This document shows positions 34,900 to 47,968 of a DNA stretch of 64,000 nt, piece by piece. Both the position numbers and the translations under genes were made by a program. The stretch is from the NCBI GenBank assembly GCA_011033025.1, contig WFMF01000314.1:145644-209643 (forward strand), given 5' to 3'. The stretch's first letter is position 1. Every line of letters starts with the position of its first letter. A model generated the notes under the pieces. That model made no database searches and was not told the DNA's origin. It was given only the letters and a program-made list of their open reading frames with translations. The DNA comes from Beroe forskalii. Taxonomy: Eukaryota; Ctenophora; Nuda; Beroida; Beroidae.

Positions 34900-35060
34900 T
34901 CACCTGCTTCTTCACTTCCACGAAAATGATAGTATAAGGGAGAAGACGATGATGAGAGGGTGATCTGGCTTAGGCTTAGAGTTATTAAGATGATGTCCTC
35001 ACCTGTTTCTTGACTTCCGTGAAAATGAGGGAGTGGAGGGTGATGATAAGGTGATCTGGT
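34900..35060 (-). repeat. Two decayed copies of GPCR exon 3 end plus donor, within the next intron
   Basis: The segment coding EVKKQ with its donor (plus strand CTCACCTGCTTCTTTACTTCC at 35,175-35,195) recurs at 34,901-34,930 and 34,998-35,030 with neighbouring exon sequence. All three copies keep a GT donor. Confidence 0.75.
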
Positions 35061-35179
35061 TTAAGCTTAGAGTTAAGGTTAGGGTCAAGACAGCTGGAGA
35101 TGAGGTGTCGTGAGATAAAGTGTCGTGAGATCTCACGACACTTAATGAAGATGAATTCTAGTACTCCTCAAGTCCTCAC

Positions 35180-36692
35180 CTGCTTCTTTACTTCCATGAA
35201 AATTAGGGAATAGAGGGTGATGATAGCCAGGAGAGGTATGACTTGGAGGGCTGTGAAGATCCCGTACAACACGTAGCAGAGCGGACACTCTGTGGAGGTG
35301 AACTGCAGGGCACAGGTACCGTAGGGGAGGGTGAACTCGGAGTAGGCCTGTCCTGTCCGGATCAGGGTCTTCTCAACGGGAACTAAACTCAGGATCGGGA
35401 TCTGAGGGAGAGGACATCATAGGGATTAATGTGCTTTAAGGGATTATTAAGGGTCTTGAAATCTGCTTGCTATCATTGTTCTTGAGGTATAATACAATGG
35501 ATCATAGTGATTAACTTTTAGATAGTTTACTAACCAGTTGAGTGCTTCTAAGCTGCGGTTGGAAGCACTCAATACTCAACGCAATATTAAATCAAGGGGA
35601 ATATGCATCGCAACATTTTTTTTATAGAAGGTACAGACTACAGACCGAACCATTTCATTCTCCTTCCCGAGTCTCCAAGTAGAAGATTACGCAGGCTAGG
35701 ATCAAATGATAGATTAACTGATACTCACCATAACGCGAGCTAGAATCAAGTATTCGATGAATTGGTAACTCACCATTACGCAAGCTAGGATCATTACGCA
35801 CACAGTCCTCTTGTCAAACTGATACTCACCATTACGCAAGCTAGGATCATGACACACACAGTCCTCTTTGTGACCCTCCTGTTGTACTGCAGAGGGTACT
35901 TCACTGCAATGAACTTGTCAATGCTAATCACCACCAGTAAGTTGAAAGGAATGGCAGTGAGGAGGACCACTGTGATGCTGAACATGTCACAGAAGTAGGT
36001 GTCGTCATCTGAGGAGATTAGGTTAGGAGAAAACAGAATAAGGGAGAGATGAGATATGAGATGTGTACAGAATAAGAGTGTAGATTGTAAAGTGTAGATA
36101 TGATGTGTACAGAATAAGGGTGGTTTGAGATGACGTGAGGTGAATGCTAATAAGGTTGTATAGACTGTATATTCTTAGATCGTTAAGGTTTGAACGTTTG
36201 TATGGCACTTTTGTTACATCAGAGCCATATTTAGCCTGATTCTTGAAGCGATGTGCACTTTGGCGGCTGGCTTTTATCAGACACCATATTCTCAGATAGT
36301 GTGCCATCTGTTTTACTAATTAAGTGATAGCAAGATGAATGCCCATATCACACTAACTCCTTCCTCAATAACCGCAACTGGCCTGATTACACTCGAATCC
36401 TTCGATCCCTGTCATTGGCTGTTCAGCTGTTGGAATGGAAGTAAAACATCTACAATAAACACTAACACTAACCTCCTGCTATCCAATGCCCAGTAAGGCA
36501 GCTGACCCCAATGGGGACCATGCTGAGTCCGGCACTGAGGAGATGGAAGAAGCAGAGGACAGCCACCAGAACATGGGAAGGAGAGTGGAGGAAGGAGGAG
36601 GAGAGGGTGGCAGCTATCACACTCACATTACCCACCAGGGATAGAGTGGCCATCACCATCATGGTGATACCTCGAGCAAGGAGCATCGTCAT
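35180..36692 (-). CDS. Rhodopsin-class (family A) GPCR, partial: TM1-TM5
   Basis: Exons on the minus strand are 36,473-36,692, 35,830-36,008 and 35,180-35,401, joined in frame with GT-AG introns (phases 1 and 0). Exon 1 has TM1 with the LVGN motif and TM2. Exon 2 starts DDDTYFC with the conserved TM3 cysteine, has VISIDKFIAVKYPLQY at the cytosolic end of TM3 (a DRY-type site read as DKF), and begins TM4. Exon 3 completes TM4, the second extracellular loop (with its cysteines) and TM5 (VIPLLAIITLYSLIF), ending EVKKQ at the start of loop 3. No TM6-TM7 exon (WxP, NPxxY) was found downstream before 32,600. The gene is therefore truncated, or its last exon is unrecognised. The ATG at 36,692 leaves only about 10 residues before TM1, so an upstream exon is possible. 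Ligand unknown. Confidence 0.75.
35728..35829 (-). repeat. Two further copies of GPCR exon 2 end plus donor
   Basis: The exon end coding ILACVM followed by GTGAGT is repeated in the intron with donors at about 35,774 and 35,731. The copies carry substitutions but keep ATG|GTGAGT. Confidence 0.8.
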
Positions 36693-36889
36693 CTTCTATT
36701 GGGGGTTAGAGAGGCGTTAGAATGAAGCAAAAAATTAGAGCTGAATGTTCAATTGGCGCTCTGGCGACCGCCAACCCATGTCTGGCGGCAATAATGCTCA
36801 TTTTCAGGAGCGCATGTGAAAAATGCTCATTTTCAGGAGGGTTGCCCTAGGAAGTAACTTTGAGCAGTCACGGACAAAATCCTGAAAAC

Positions 36890-37500
36890 GAAGAGGGTTA
36901 GAGTGGCGACATCACCATCATTGTGATGGCCCGAGCAAGGAGCATCGTCATCTTATGTTATCAGCTGTACACGAGAAAGAGGGGGGGGGGGTTTAAAATG
37001 TAAGAAGCATCGTCATAGTCTATTGGGGGCTGAAGCTCTTCCATGAACGGTTTTTCGTATTCGTAAGTGTACAGTCACGTGACAACTATACATTCCCTTT
37101 TCTTTCTTTTAAAAGTCACGAATAAGCTCATGAGTTACGATATATCATATAACTCTACGATCACTATGAAGTGGTCTTACGAATACTCTTGGAAAATTTC
37201 CACCAATGAGAAGGCGCGATTTTTGACTGAATGACTTACGAGTATTCGTAAGACCACTCCATAGTGGTCGTAGAGTTCCTTCGTAACTCTGGAGTTATTC
37301 GTGACGTAAAAAGTGAAATGTATAGTTGTCACGTGACTGCACGCTTACGAATACGAAAAACCGTTCATGGAAGAGCTCCAGGGGGTTAGAATGTTAGAAG
37401 AGGGATAGGGTGGCCATCACCATCATGGTGATACCTCGAGCTAGGAGCATAGTCATCTTATGTTATCTGTACATGGGGGAAGAGGGAGAAGGGTTAGAAT
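36890..37500 (-). repeat. Decayed copies of GPCR exon 1 start, in upstream sequence
   Basis: The exon 1 start region (plus strand CATCACCATCATGGTGAT, then GAGCATCGTCATCTT) recurs at about 36,905-36,955 and 37,410-37,460, with an extra partial piece at 37,005-37,030. A foldback element (37,034-37,377) lies between copies. Confidence 0.75.
37034..37377. repeat. 344-bp foldback element
   Basis: Arms start AGCTCTTCCATGAACGG and pair along most of their length around a centre near 37,200. Arms include ATACGAAAAACCGTTCATGG and GTCACGTGAC. No coding capacity. Target duplication unclear. Confidence 0.8.
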
Positions 37501-38112
37501 ATCAGAAGCAAGGCCATCTTCTTATTAAGATGAGAGAGGGGTAAGAAAGGAGGAGGGCTGTAGAAATCGGCAATAGTAAAAACTTTTGATGCCCTTCCCC
37601 CTTCGGGTGTGACTTCATCACTCAAAATTACGACATTTTATGTTGAAATTCCGGTTTTGGAGTAAATACTAACTAGCTAACTACGCTCCAAGGATTAGGA
37701 TTTAACAACCCTAATATGAATTAGAAAGTTATAGATTTGTAAATTACAGTGATGCAACCGAGCCATAAATTCGAGCCTAACTGTCTCGCCTTGTTACCGT
37801 TATTTTATTAAACAATTCGACAAATCGCTACTTTCCGGGCCAATAACTTAACAACAACTAAAGTAAATTTCCCTCTAAGTAGGGTAAATTTAACAGGCAC
37901 TACTCGAGCAACAAATCAAAATAAGACAGGCATTACTATATTAAGTGAGAAGATGCCTTATAGTTTACCAAATAGTTTAAAACGCAGCGATGTTTTCAAA
38001 TAAAACACTTGGCCGCGAGATTAAAGTCACATTAGCACTTAGTAAACTATAACTGGTGGTATAATTTGGTGCGATTAAATGGTGATGCTCTGACGATGAC
38101 GATCGTCTGTTG

Positions 38113-38230
38113 TATTAGCTTACCCATAGGATCGCGAAATCGTCATGACATTGACCAATCAGCGCGAGAGTTAACGGTTACCTCGCGCGCTGATTGGTCG
38201 ATGTCAATTTGACCTGTGGGTAAACTAATA
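38113..38230. repeat. 118-bp foldback element
   Basis: TATTAGCTTACCCATAGG and its near complement CCTGTGGGTAAACTAATA bound an inner stem of TTGACCAATCAGCGCGAG and CTCGCGCGCTGATTGGTC (with slips). It looks like a miniature inverted-repeat element. Confidence 0.75.
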
Positions 38231-39702
38231 CGCCGTGTCGATATAAGTGAGAGACTGAGAGAGGGGGCTGGTGAGTGCGGTGAATTGAATGAGGGGGATC
38301 AGTATAAATATAGCCATTATCTTGAAGGTAACTGCCAGTCATTCGCCACTTCCTAATGCAGTTACCCCTGGAATCAGCTGTCTCAGGGCATAGCTTCATC
38401 CTGGGTCCAATCCCAGCACAGGATGAAACTATGGATCAGTGCGAGCAATAAGTCACCCCTGGAATAAGTTACCTCTGCTCCAAGAATCAGCTGTCTGAAG
38501 AGTCAGGATGAGCAACAAGTCATATACCACTGTCATGGATAATGGTACTAGAATCTTGCTAAAGGTAACTACTACTTTAATGCAACACAGGGCTGTGTGA
38601 GGATGTGAAAAGTCAATCTACGTCACATCCTGTGGGCTCCGAGAGTATAGTAGCACGACGAAAATGAAACTTGAGTTGGATATTATTATCATCGGCCATC
38701 TAACTCTAAGACGTTAAGGTAAAAATAACCAGGCTCATGTACTTGAACCAAAATCAGTACTGGATTTTTGCAAACTAGTAATTTGTGCGTGCAATTAAAA
38801 AGAAATAATGTAATTCAATGCCCCTCGATCCGGTCACGAAGGCTATATTTGCGTCTGCGCAAAATAGAAAATTCTATAAATTCTTCTTCTCAGCCGAATA
38901 GACGTCTATTCTGATAGTTGACACGATTATATTTTCGGTTCAAATAACCCTTCACGAAAATTTTCTTTTGGGCCCAAATTTTCTTTTGGGCAAAGATGGT
39001 CCGAAATAGACTGATAGTATGTGATAAAAGATCTCAAATTGGAATCGGAGACTTTTAAATCCCCGACATTCTGCACCTGGGGGACTGTCTGGACTAGTCG
39101 AAGATCCTCGTTTAGTTAGGAGAAAATCTGCAGATACCCGACCCTCCTACCCAAAGTTCTCGTGCTTACTGCTTATCTACAGACTTCCAAATAGATCCTG
39201 TAAACTTGTACTATATGAACTCGAGTAGTTCTAATGAGTGTGGGCCGTGAAAATTCGTTATATAGAATGGAGGAGTTATCAAACTTTAACGAAAAAGAGG
39301 AAAAGTTGTCGACACTTCTTGATGATGAATTACTACACTAGCAACAACGTATACCACACCGCCAAAGTAATCAGTGTTAAGTTTTCTGGTAACTATATGT
39401 TGCTACTGTCAGCTAATAAGGAACGGATGTTTTACGTGTGTCAAGGCAATAAATGGCATTTTCCCAAAAAGTCCCTCCATCCACTCTGTATTTCTGTAAC
39501 TCTTACCGCCACAGCGCACTCACTGAAGGAGACTGTTTTTATCTGTGCTGTGGGCTGCCCGTTTCAGTTGACTCCTTACCCCCTGACATACTTAATATGC
39601 GCTCAGAATAAATAGGCGGTCGCAATGACGTCATTCACACCGTGTGCGCTGCCGAATTGCTAGAAAATAACTGCCTATTATTCGCGCGCGGGGTATAGAA
39701 AA
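38231..39702. other. Intergenic; weak open frame only
   Basis: An open frame at about 39,240-39,615 contains a stretch reminiscent of a WD40 blade (AKVISVKFSGNYMLLLSA). It has no further blades and no clear exon borders. I do not call a gene. Confidence 0.3.
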
Positions 39703-39875
39703 TACATAGACACGGTGCGCGAAGGGATCTATTTCAGATAGAACCCGCGTAGCGGGTTCTATCTGATAGAATGATACGAGTGCGCGCAGCGCACGAGTTT
39801 TCATTCTTTGTGTAATCCCGAGACGAAGTCGAGGGGTTACACTTAAATAGACTCTGAGAGCACCGTGTCTATGTA
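39703..39875. mobile_element. 173-bp miniature element, 16-bp perfect inverted termini
   Basis: Termini are TACATAGACACGGTGC and its exact complement. Inside is a perfect CAGATAGAACCCGC hairpin. A relative with the same TACATAGACAC ends lies in the sulfotransferase intron (62,086-62,221), so this is a family. Confidence 0.75.
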
Positions 39876-42800
39876 TTATAGATGAGTCCGGGTTATTGCA
39901 TGAGAGTCTAAAAACACAACTAATGGAAATAACTGGTAACACAATTGGCAGAACAAGCATTTCAGCTTTTCAAGAGATCCAGTGCTTTGATTGGTTGATT
40001 TGAAACTTTGCAGAATTGACTTGAGGATGGCAGGAGAAGGATGGTTCATGAACAGAAATAATTCTATGAATTAAACAAGAGTATGTTTCAAAGAGGACTA
40101 TTGTACGATAACAAATGCAACAACAAAAACAATATCAATCAAAGAATCAAAACAACAAACACAATATGAATATCGACGAATATTAGGGCATTACGATAAT
40201 CTGCAGGAGCATGCAAAAGAGGTAAATTGACCTCTTCTCGCCGTGTTAACAAGTAGAGCAGAGCCAGAACGGCGAAACGAAACAGAAATTAAGTGCAAAA
40301 ACTGTGTATGAGAGAATGAGAAACCGTTTGCTCCGAAACCAGTGGCACGTGCGCGCGCGCAACACGTGACCTTGATTTGGTACAGTAACAGTGGCACGTG
40401 TGCGAGTCACGTGGGACGGTAATTACATGTTTAGAGAGATTCTCGTGGGAACGAAACATTTGGTATACATGTTGTGAGTAAGAGTGCGTGTTGTTTGAAA
40501 GGAGTACAATACACTGAAACTATGTGATAGAGACAGTGAATGTATTTGATAGAGGGATTATGCCAGCGTGTCTATCGCTCTATTTTTTATCCCCTCCCGC
40601 TGGCTAAATCCTCACGCAATAACCCGGACGAATCTATAATACCTTGCATCTCTGACCAAGAATGCTTTTGTGCTGTGCTAGGTGAATCTGAGTGCTATGG
40701 ATCTCATTCGTAGGATGTTGTGCTATGTGTGCAATCATTCTTTAGAAGAGCTGTTAATTGCTAGCATTAGCTGTTTCTCTGTTAGTGCTAAGTGTTTTAA
40801 AAAAGAAATCATACTAATCTCATCAAATCATCAAGGAAATAGCAGAGTTTTTAGCAAACAAGGAAATTTGGAATGGCCAACAAACATTTCCAATGTTCGG
40901 TCAGTTATGCATGGCAACAGACCCTAATAAATAAATCGAGTTGACTTGAAATTTTGTATCATTTCAAAAGATGCACGTCCTTCTGATCATAGTAATTTCT
41001 GTCAAACATTCCATAATATCAGCTGTTTATAACATCTTGGCAACATACTCCTTTTTTTGAGGAGCATACATACTCCCTTCTATGCTCCAGGCTCCTACCA
41101 ATTCAAATTTCATGGAATGTTTCCCATCATCAGTACTTAGTCTGGTACAGTAGGTAGGTGCGGCTAATGTTTTTTGTCTTTAAATATCAACACACAAGTC
41201 TATTCATGGCTCATACTCCTATCAACGTAGGATGATAATTGTCATAGATTTTGATGATTTTCAGAGGACAGACAATGATAATCTTCCTACAATGGTAGTT
41301 TTCTGCCCTGATGAATTGTGATGATGTTAAATTTGTCGAGTTATGTCAAATAAAACTCCTGTCGTCTTCCTTAATTGCCCATTGTTTCTCCAAAGTCTAA
41401 GATTTTTCAGTGCTGTAAAAATGGGTTTCACACAAAATCCTTTGGGCATTGCAGAACTTTTTATACTCTGCAAAGTCAAATAAGATTAGGAACAAAATAA
41501 GTCGCCGACTGATTGTATCATTTCTAAAATGAAGTGGTTGTCAATGAAAAGGGCGGGACTGAAAAACAATGTGTTTTGTTTTTGTATAATGAATTGGGGC
41601 GTTTTTCAAACAGAACAATAAAACAGGGCTTATTTTGGTGTTTGTCTGAAACTGGTTAATTCTAATGGGACTAATTTGGACTAATCGAGGAATCAGTTTA
41701 TTAATGGATTAAAATTTAAAGACGTATTTGAGATTTAATAAGGAAGTGTTGAATGGCGTGGTTGATATTATGGAATTATGCGTGGTTATGATGAATTGAG
41801 ATCTGAAAACCACAAGTTAAGAAACGAATAGTATTGTGTTGAGGTGTTGTAATGATTTGCACTTCACCAACATTTACTACACAAAATAACGCACAACCTT
41901 CCCTTCGTCACGCACAACAAAGCATGACGTATTTTACCACCATAATAACCCGAGATAGGTACAATTCATTGCATACTATTTATTATAAATAATAATATGA
42001 TAATAATAGAGTTAAGGTGGGGAGTGATGAGCATGTGTTGACAGTTGAGGCTGCCCTTCACTCCAATTGGTTGACGAAATAGTGACGTCATTATCATGGC
42101 TAATCAACCACCCCCATGTTTGCCATGTTTGCCATGTGTCTGTACATAAAGTGCCCTGTAGTAGCACCAGTATTGCAGATGGTGCATTAAGCAGGGCAAT
42201 TATCCGATTATAGGTTTAATACACGCTGATAAGTGCTGTTATCAGCAACATACGCTACGTAGTGCTCTAACACCTGGAGTACTGATTAGGTACTTGGTAG
42301 GCCCAATCCAAAGGATAAGATAGGGCACAAAAGCAAATTGTAGATGGATTATTGCTGTAATGCTGTGAATTAGGTTGAGGATAATAATTACTTGATAATG
42401 GCAATTGTGTTGATGAAATTGTAATCTTCTCACTTCTGGTGTCTTCTAAAAATCACGCACTTTACTCCAAGGGCGGGAATGGTGTGATTTATAGCGCTGA
42501 ACCGTCTTTTACTCGAGTACACAAAATCTCTAGTCATATATTTTCATTTTTAAACATAAAGCAAACGAAGTGTTGCAAAGTAAACGAGACAAGGACCGCA
42601 TTAGCCGAGACACCCTCTCAAAATCGGGTCGTAGCAGTGAAAATGGAAAGCGCGTACTAAATTCCTTCGACAGGAATGTTCCAAGTCCAACAAATGTTCA
42701 AACAGCGCTCTACCTACCTTTCCACGCACGGATCGCATCGCTTTACACCACTGATGTTTTCTAAGGTTATGCTAAAAGCTTAAAGTACTATGTCCTAAGT

Positions 42801-45522
42801 TTGTGTAGCCGTTGTTGCCAGTTGCTACCTAGGTGGCTATCCGTTCGGGCTTGATTGCAGCGTGCGCAGTGTGATAACGTCGCAAACTAATTGTTTAATA
42901 TATCAGATAGCGACACCAAACTCAAACAAGCTGAATATGGTACTTGAATTATGGATATCGCTTAGCGCTATGAAACACGTGAGTTTATCGAAGTTATAGC
43001 ATATAGCTGGTTATAAACATATTCAATTCTCCGAATTCTATCCCTGTTAAAGTTTTAAGTTGCAGCAATTTTCCTGGTTGAAATTTCGGCACAAATATAG
43101 AAATATATGCATATTTCTATTTTCAATAAAAGCAAAATTTACACTTTATGCCTTTAAATTTTACAAATTAGTTTGCACCGTGAGCGTACAAAATATGAGA
43201 ATATAGGGTTGATGAAATAATAAACTGTTTGTCCAAACATAATTTCGCTTTCATTTGCATACCTTCACGAATATGATATTTGAATTAGGATATACCTCTA
43301 TAAGATTATTCTAATTGGGCGTTCTAGCTGTGAACTTGTGAGTCGTGTTGGCATGGTCTGTCCTTGATAAAACCTTGGTAAGGTACAATAGACTTGAATA
43401 GGGCGGATCAGTTTCCATATTGAGACGGTTCAAACCGATTCTCCCAGCACGAACAGGACAATGGAGGAAGGGACAAAGGTTTTTTTTTAACAAATTAACA
43501 ATCATAACGAGGCTGTTACTGACTGCTACTGATTCTAACTAAGAAATAGACGCTAGATTTTAAAACATGATTTGATAATTTACGGCTGCAAATTATGGAA
43601 AATAAATTGTGAAACTTCGCACTCTAGCAGTTTTATCTGCGTCTCGGATAAAAATCATTCTCAAAATTCCATTCTTTAACGCTCATCAAGGATCAAGAAA
43701 GGGAAAGTCGGGTCAAATTCTGAAATTTGGATAAATATAAGAAAAGTTACTAAAGCATCACTCACTAGTGTCCAGTGTCCACTATTGATATGGTCGGTAC
43801 CGATTGTTACAGAGCATATTTTGGTGCCATAAATAGAACCGATGCCATGGCTCAAATTATTTGCTGCGCGATCTTTCATTAGAGTCACCCAAAACAACCT
43901 TACTTACTGTGATCAAATTTTGGCATTAATTCAATGATTAAATTATTGTCTGCTAGAAGAATGATTTCAGCTTCATTCTGGGCCCTGGGGGATACAATAT
44001 AGCGAATATTTGAGGTATGGTCGAGCTATTTTACGCATTATTGTAAAGCATTTTTTTGATATTTATATACCTAAATGGAAAGGCTGAAAACGTTTTATTC
44101 CACAAAATTGTTAATGGTAGCCTAAAACTTGCTATGCGGTGTGAAGTACTCTTTCTGTTGAAACCTTTGTCGTTAAGGCCTTTCCCTAACTCCCATTCCA
44201 CCAGACTTCACCCCTACTTGATTATCCAATAATTAACTTTCCTGCCGCCAACATGCTGCAATGTGTTATGTGGTCCTAATATAATAACTAGCTTTAGCGG
44301 TGCTCTGAACCATTAGCATATTATCACTTGCCCAACCCATCTCCTATTCTCCTTACCCACCCATCATTGTGTTTCAGAGTGACACTCTGGCAGTGTCAAA
44401 CGGGTAAGTGTGGTATTTGAGTGTTTGAGTGTGACACGGGTAAGTGTTTGATGGAGCGTGTGTGACTTAAGACACTGTGGGTTGTGGAGTGATTATCGAG
44501 CACCTTACAGCACTTGATTTAGCATAACTTTGGTCTCGTGTAACCACGAGGTTAACTAATTAACTGCCAGGAACTCACCGTGACTTATCATGCCCATGAT
44601 GGGGATCGCTGTGCCTAACCTAAATGCCAGTCGATAGTCTGGAGTTTAATATCCTTCTGACTCAGAACTGAGCCGTCCATTGCTCAACCCTGCCTCAACT
44701 TGCATATTCCGCCCTATCCGAACATTTTCACTGTCAAATTAGTCCCCATTTATTTTCACATTTTCATTTATGTTCCATTTCGTTTCCCCCAGTAAAACAG
44801 TTTCACGCCCTAAATCATTGAACCAATGTTGACAATTGAGACTTTTGTCTGAACCCCTCTACTACTGATCCATCTAGGTAGGAGAATTAAATATTTATAA
44901 TTCATTTTTCCTTTCATTCGCCCTTTATTGAAAACAAGAAAGGGTGCATATACGTGCGTAACTAGTTAATGATATGAATTAACGTATTTGAATTTACTTA
45001 TTAACGACGTAGAATATTATTTTTCATATGTTCAAATAAATTTAGTGACAAATCCGAACCATGCTGCATAACCGCTCAAGTTATAAACATCGAACTTCAG
45101 AGTTCCGTGGTCGAAATCAAATTAAAGAATTAAGAGATGCTGACCAAGTGACAAATTTCTTGAAAAAGTTGATTATGCAAATCTGCTCACTTCTATGATT
45201 TAATTTTAATTAGCTTTTCAAATTCTTCTCTTTTCTGTGTTTCATCTTACCTTTTGGATTGTTTCTGCACTTTTACACCCCACCTTTTTGGAAATATTCC
45301 ACATTTCTGTGTCAATTGGCAATGTAATAATTAAAAAGGATTAGAAAGCTCAATTTAGTGATCGTAGGTTTTCCGCACATCACTGATTATTTTCTCTCCA
45401 AGCGTAATACTTATTTCATGATACCTCGGAACCCTCAACCAAATTTCTCGATTCCTATGGTTCGAGCTGTGCAACCGCCTCGACTTTGTCTCTGCAGTAT
45501 CTGCACAGCTCTCAAAGTGGGA
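39876..45522. other. Long non-coding stretch
   Basis: No gene is supported on either strand; the open frames are short and lack family features. CG-rich palindromic bits such as CACGTGCGCGCGCGCAACACGTG occur near 40,345. Missing 5' exons of the RNF4-like gene could lie towards the right-hand side but were not recognised. Confidence 0.35.
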
Positions 45523-45917
45523 GGGGGCCATCCATAAACTTAAAGGACGTCCGTAAAGAGGGGGGAGGGGAAGTCTGGCCAAGGCGGACAATTGCGGACG
45601 TTGGGGGAAGGGGGTTGTTTGGCCAAATGCGGACGTCCGCAATTTTTGAAAATTTTGGTCGATTCGACTGTTTTTTCACTAGAAAATAGTTTATTTTTTA
45701 GAATTTCGACGAAGATTTTCGACATTGAGTCAAATAATAAAGTTTTTTTGTCACCAAATTTGAGAAAACTGTCATGAAAATGATGACACAAAAGATTTTG
45801 AATGAAAATGCGGACGTCCGGAGGGGGGTATTTCAGGTTGCGGACGTTTGCGGACAAGGGGGGAGGAAGGGGTCTAAAATAGCTGAAATTTTGCGGACGT
45901 CCTTTATGGATGGCCCC
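45523..45917. mobile_element. 395-bp non-autonomous element with GGGGGCCATCCATAAA ends
   Basis: Left end GGGGGCCATCCATAAA...GGACGTCCG and right end CGGACGTCCTTTATGGATGGCCCC are inverted. Extra GCGGACGT motifs lie subterminally on both sides. No transposase. Target duplication not clear. Confidence 0.8.
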
Positions 45918-47968
45918 GAAGGTATTGATTTATTCGGCATTCGGCAATGTGGTCTTATTCAGTCTGAAATCGGAGTTTGAGTAACTGGGAGTCACTCTTC
46001 TTGTAAAGTTGTATGATGTGAACGTCCTCCCTTGTCAACTGTGATGTGGTGCATCAGGAGGTGATAAGATAAAATGAGGGTTTTTGCCGATCAGATCCCT
46101 CACCGCTTACACCTTAAAACTGGTACATCCAGATGTTATAGTAGTACAGTTTCAACTTTTAACAAAATCATTCCGGCAAAATCTTACCTTAACAAGAATT
46201 CGAAGGGCAACAGAACGGTTAAACAAGTTAAAATAAGTTAAATATCAAGCGGTATTAACCTAAATCGTTTGCAAATGCTGTCAAAGAAAATAAACTCAGA
46301 AGACGGCCACAGAAATATTTATCTAAAATTAATTTGAGTAATTATGTCGATTGTTAAAAATCCAGCGAATTGTCATAAAATTCAATTGCGTTGAATTTAT
46401 TCACCAAATAACCAATACCCCCTCTAATATAATATCCTCGGAGATATATTTCGCGAACCATAATCATCATCCCCGTCTTCACCAACGCCGAATTATTCAC
46501 AAGTCGGGTGGATATATGTTGACTCTATATTCACATAAGTGAGTTAGGAGAAAATGACTCCAATAATTGACATGTAATTGTGATACCACTGTTTAGAGAG
46601 TATGAACTGATGAGTGCTGGCCCCATGAAGTCGCCTGATTGACCGCACGCCGCGACACAAGAGTGAAACATGTGTCACCATGGTAACACACGGGTGAAAC
46701 ATGTGTCACCATGGTATTACACAAGAGTGAAACATGTATCACCATGGTAACACACGGGTGAAACTTGTGTCACCATGGTAACACACGGGTGAAACATGTG
46801 TCACCATGGTAACACACGGGTGAAACATGTGTCACCATGGTAACATATGGGTTAAACATGTGTCACCATGGTAACACAGTGGTGAAACATGTGTCACCAT
46901 GGTAACACACGGGTGAAACATGTGTCACCATGGTAACATATGGGTTAAACATATGTCACCGTGGTAACAATAGTGTGAACATGTGTCACCATGGCAACAC
47001 GTCTGCCATCATAGCAACAAATGTTTTATCATAGCAGCACAAGCACACCCGCACACCTTCCAGATCAACCATCCATGCTCTAGATCGCTCCACTGCTTCT
47101 CTTGATCTCTTTGCCAAGTTCCCGACCTTCTAATCCTTCCTCTCTCTTCTATCCCTTCTCTCATCCCATGACCCATCCCTGATCCCTCCTCCCATTAGCT
47201 CTCCCGTCCCTTCTCTCATCCTTTCTCTCATTATAATCTGATTTCTACTCTCTAAATATGGTTGCACCCAAATTGTGTGAGGGGAAGGGTTAAAGGGAAA
47301 TGGTGGCTTAAAAGTGTTCAAGGGTGGCTTATTTAGATCAACAATTCAATGAATGGCTGATCTTAAGATGGTTTGAATCACATAATTTGTGCTATTTTTC
47401 AATTCACACGGTATCAAGGTGTGGTATTTTCTTCTCACGCTTCTTTTTGTGAAGGGCGTACATACAGGGAACTACCGCCATTCACCACGTTTTATCTACG
47501 AATGATTTCCTAAATAATTTCCTACTTGTGGTGTTTAAAAAACAGTTCCTTATCTACCTACATTTAAAAAGTCTTCGAAACATCTTTTAAACACTCTGTG
47601 AATTCTATATGACAGTGGTACAATGTTCAAGATGAAATAGGGATCATGTAATTTGCTATTTAATGCCATTATTAATGATGATGTTAATGTGGCGAGAGGA
47701 GGGTATTTCCTTAACCTCATGACATGTCGCCATAAATAGCACTGAGATCACCATTCGTATCTGTAGAGGAACAGACCTGCATTACAGATAATATCCACAA
47801 TGTTCAAAATGTGGACAAAATTTCAAAATCAGGAAGTGTAGATTTGGAAAGAGGGAAGGTGTCCTTTGAAAACCCATAAGTCTATTGCTCCATATTACAC
47901 CCATGTACCTGCATGGGCATATGCCGCTTCACTTCACCCCAGTGCTTTTAACCTGCTTTTATTTTCAG
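45918..47968. other. Non-coding, with minisatellite and polypyrimidine tract
   Basis: Apart from the minisatellite, a CT-rich tract runs at about 47,090-47,240. No exon recognised; if the RNF4-like gene starts here, its first exons are too short or diverged to call. Confidence 0.4.
46650..46990. repeat. Minisatellite, 31-bp unit, about 11 copies
   Basis: Unit consensus is two consecutive parts, GGGTGAAACATGTGTCACCA and TGGTAACACAC, with variants. Each unit contains the palindromes CCATGG and ACATGT. It lies about 1 kb upstream of the first recognised RNF4-like exon. Confidence 0.9.

Noticed and set aside
39238..39615. 125-codon open frame with a WD40-like stretch
   Set aside because: One weak blade only, no ATG-led domain, no further blades nearby. 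Kept only as a note in the intergenic entry.
46650..46990. CRISPR-like regular repeats
   Set aside because: Units are contiguous without unique spacers, in a eukaryotic context: a minisatellite.
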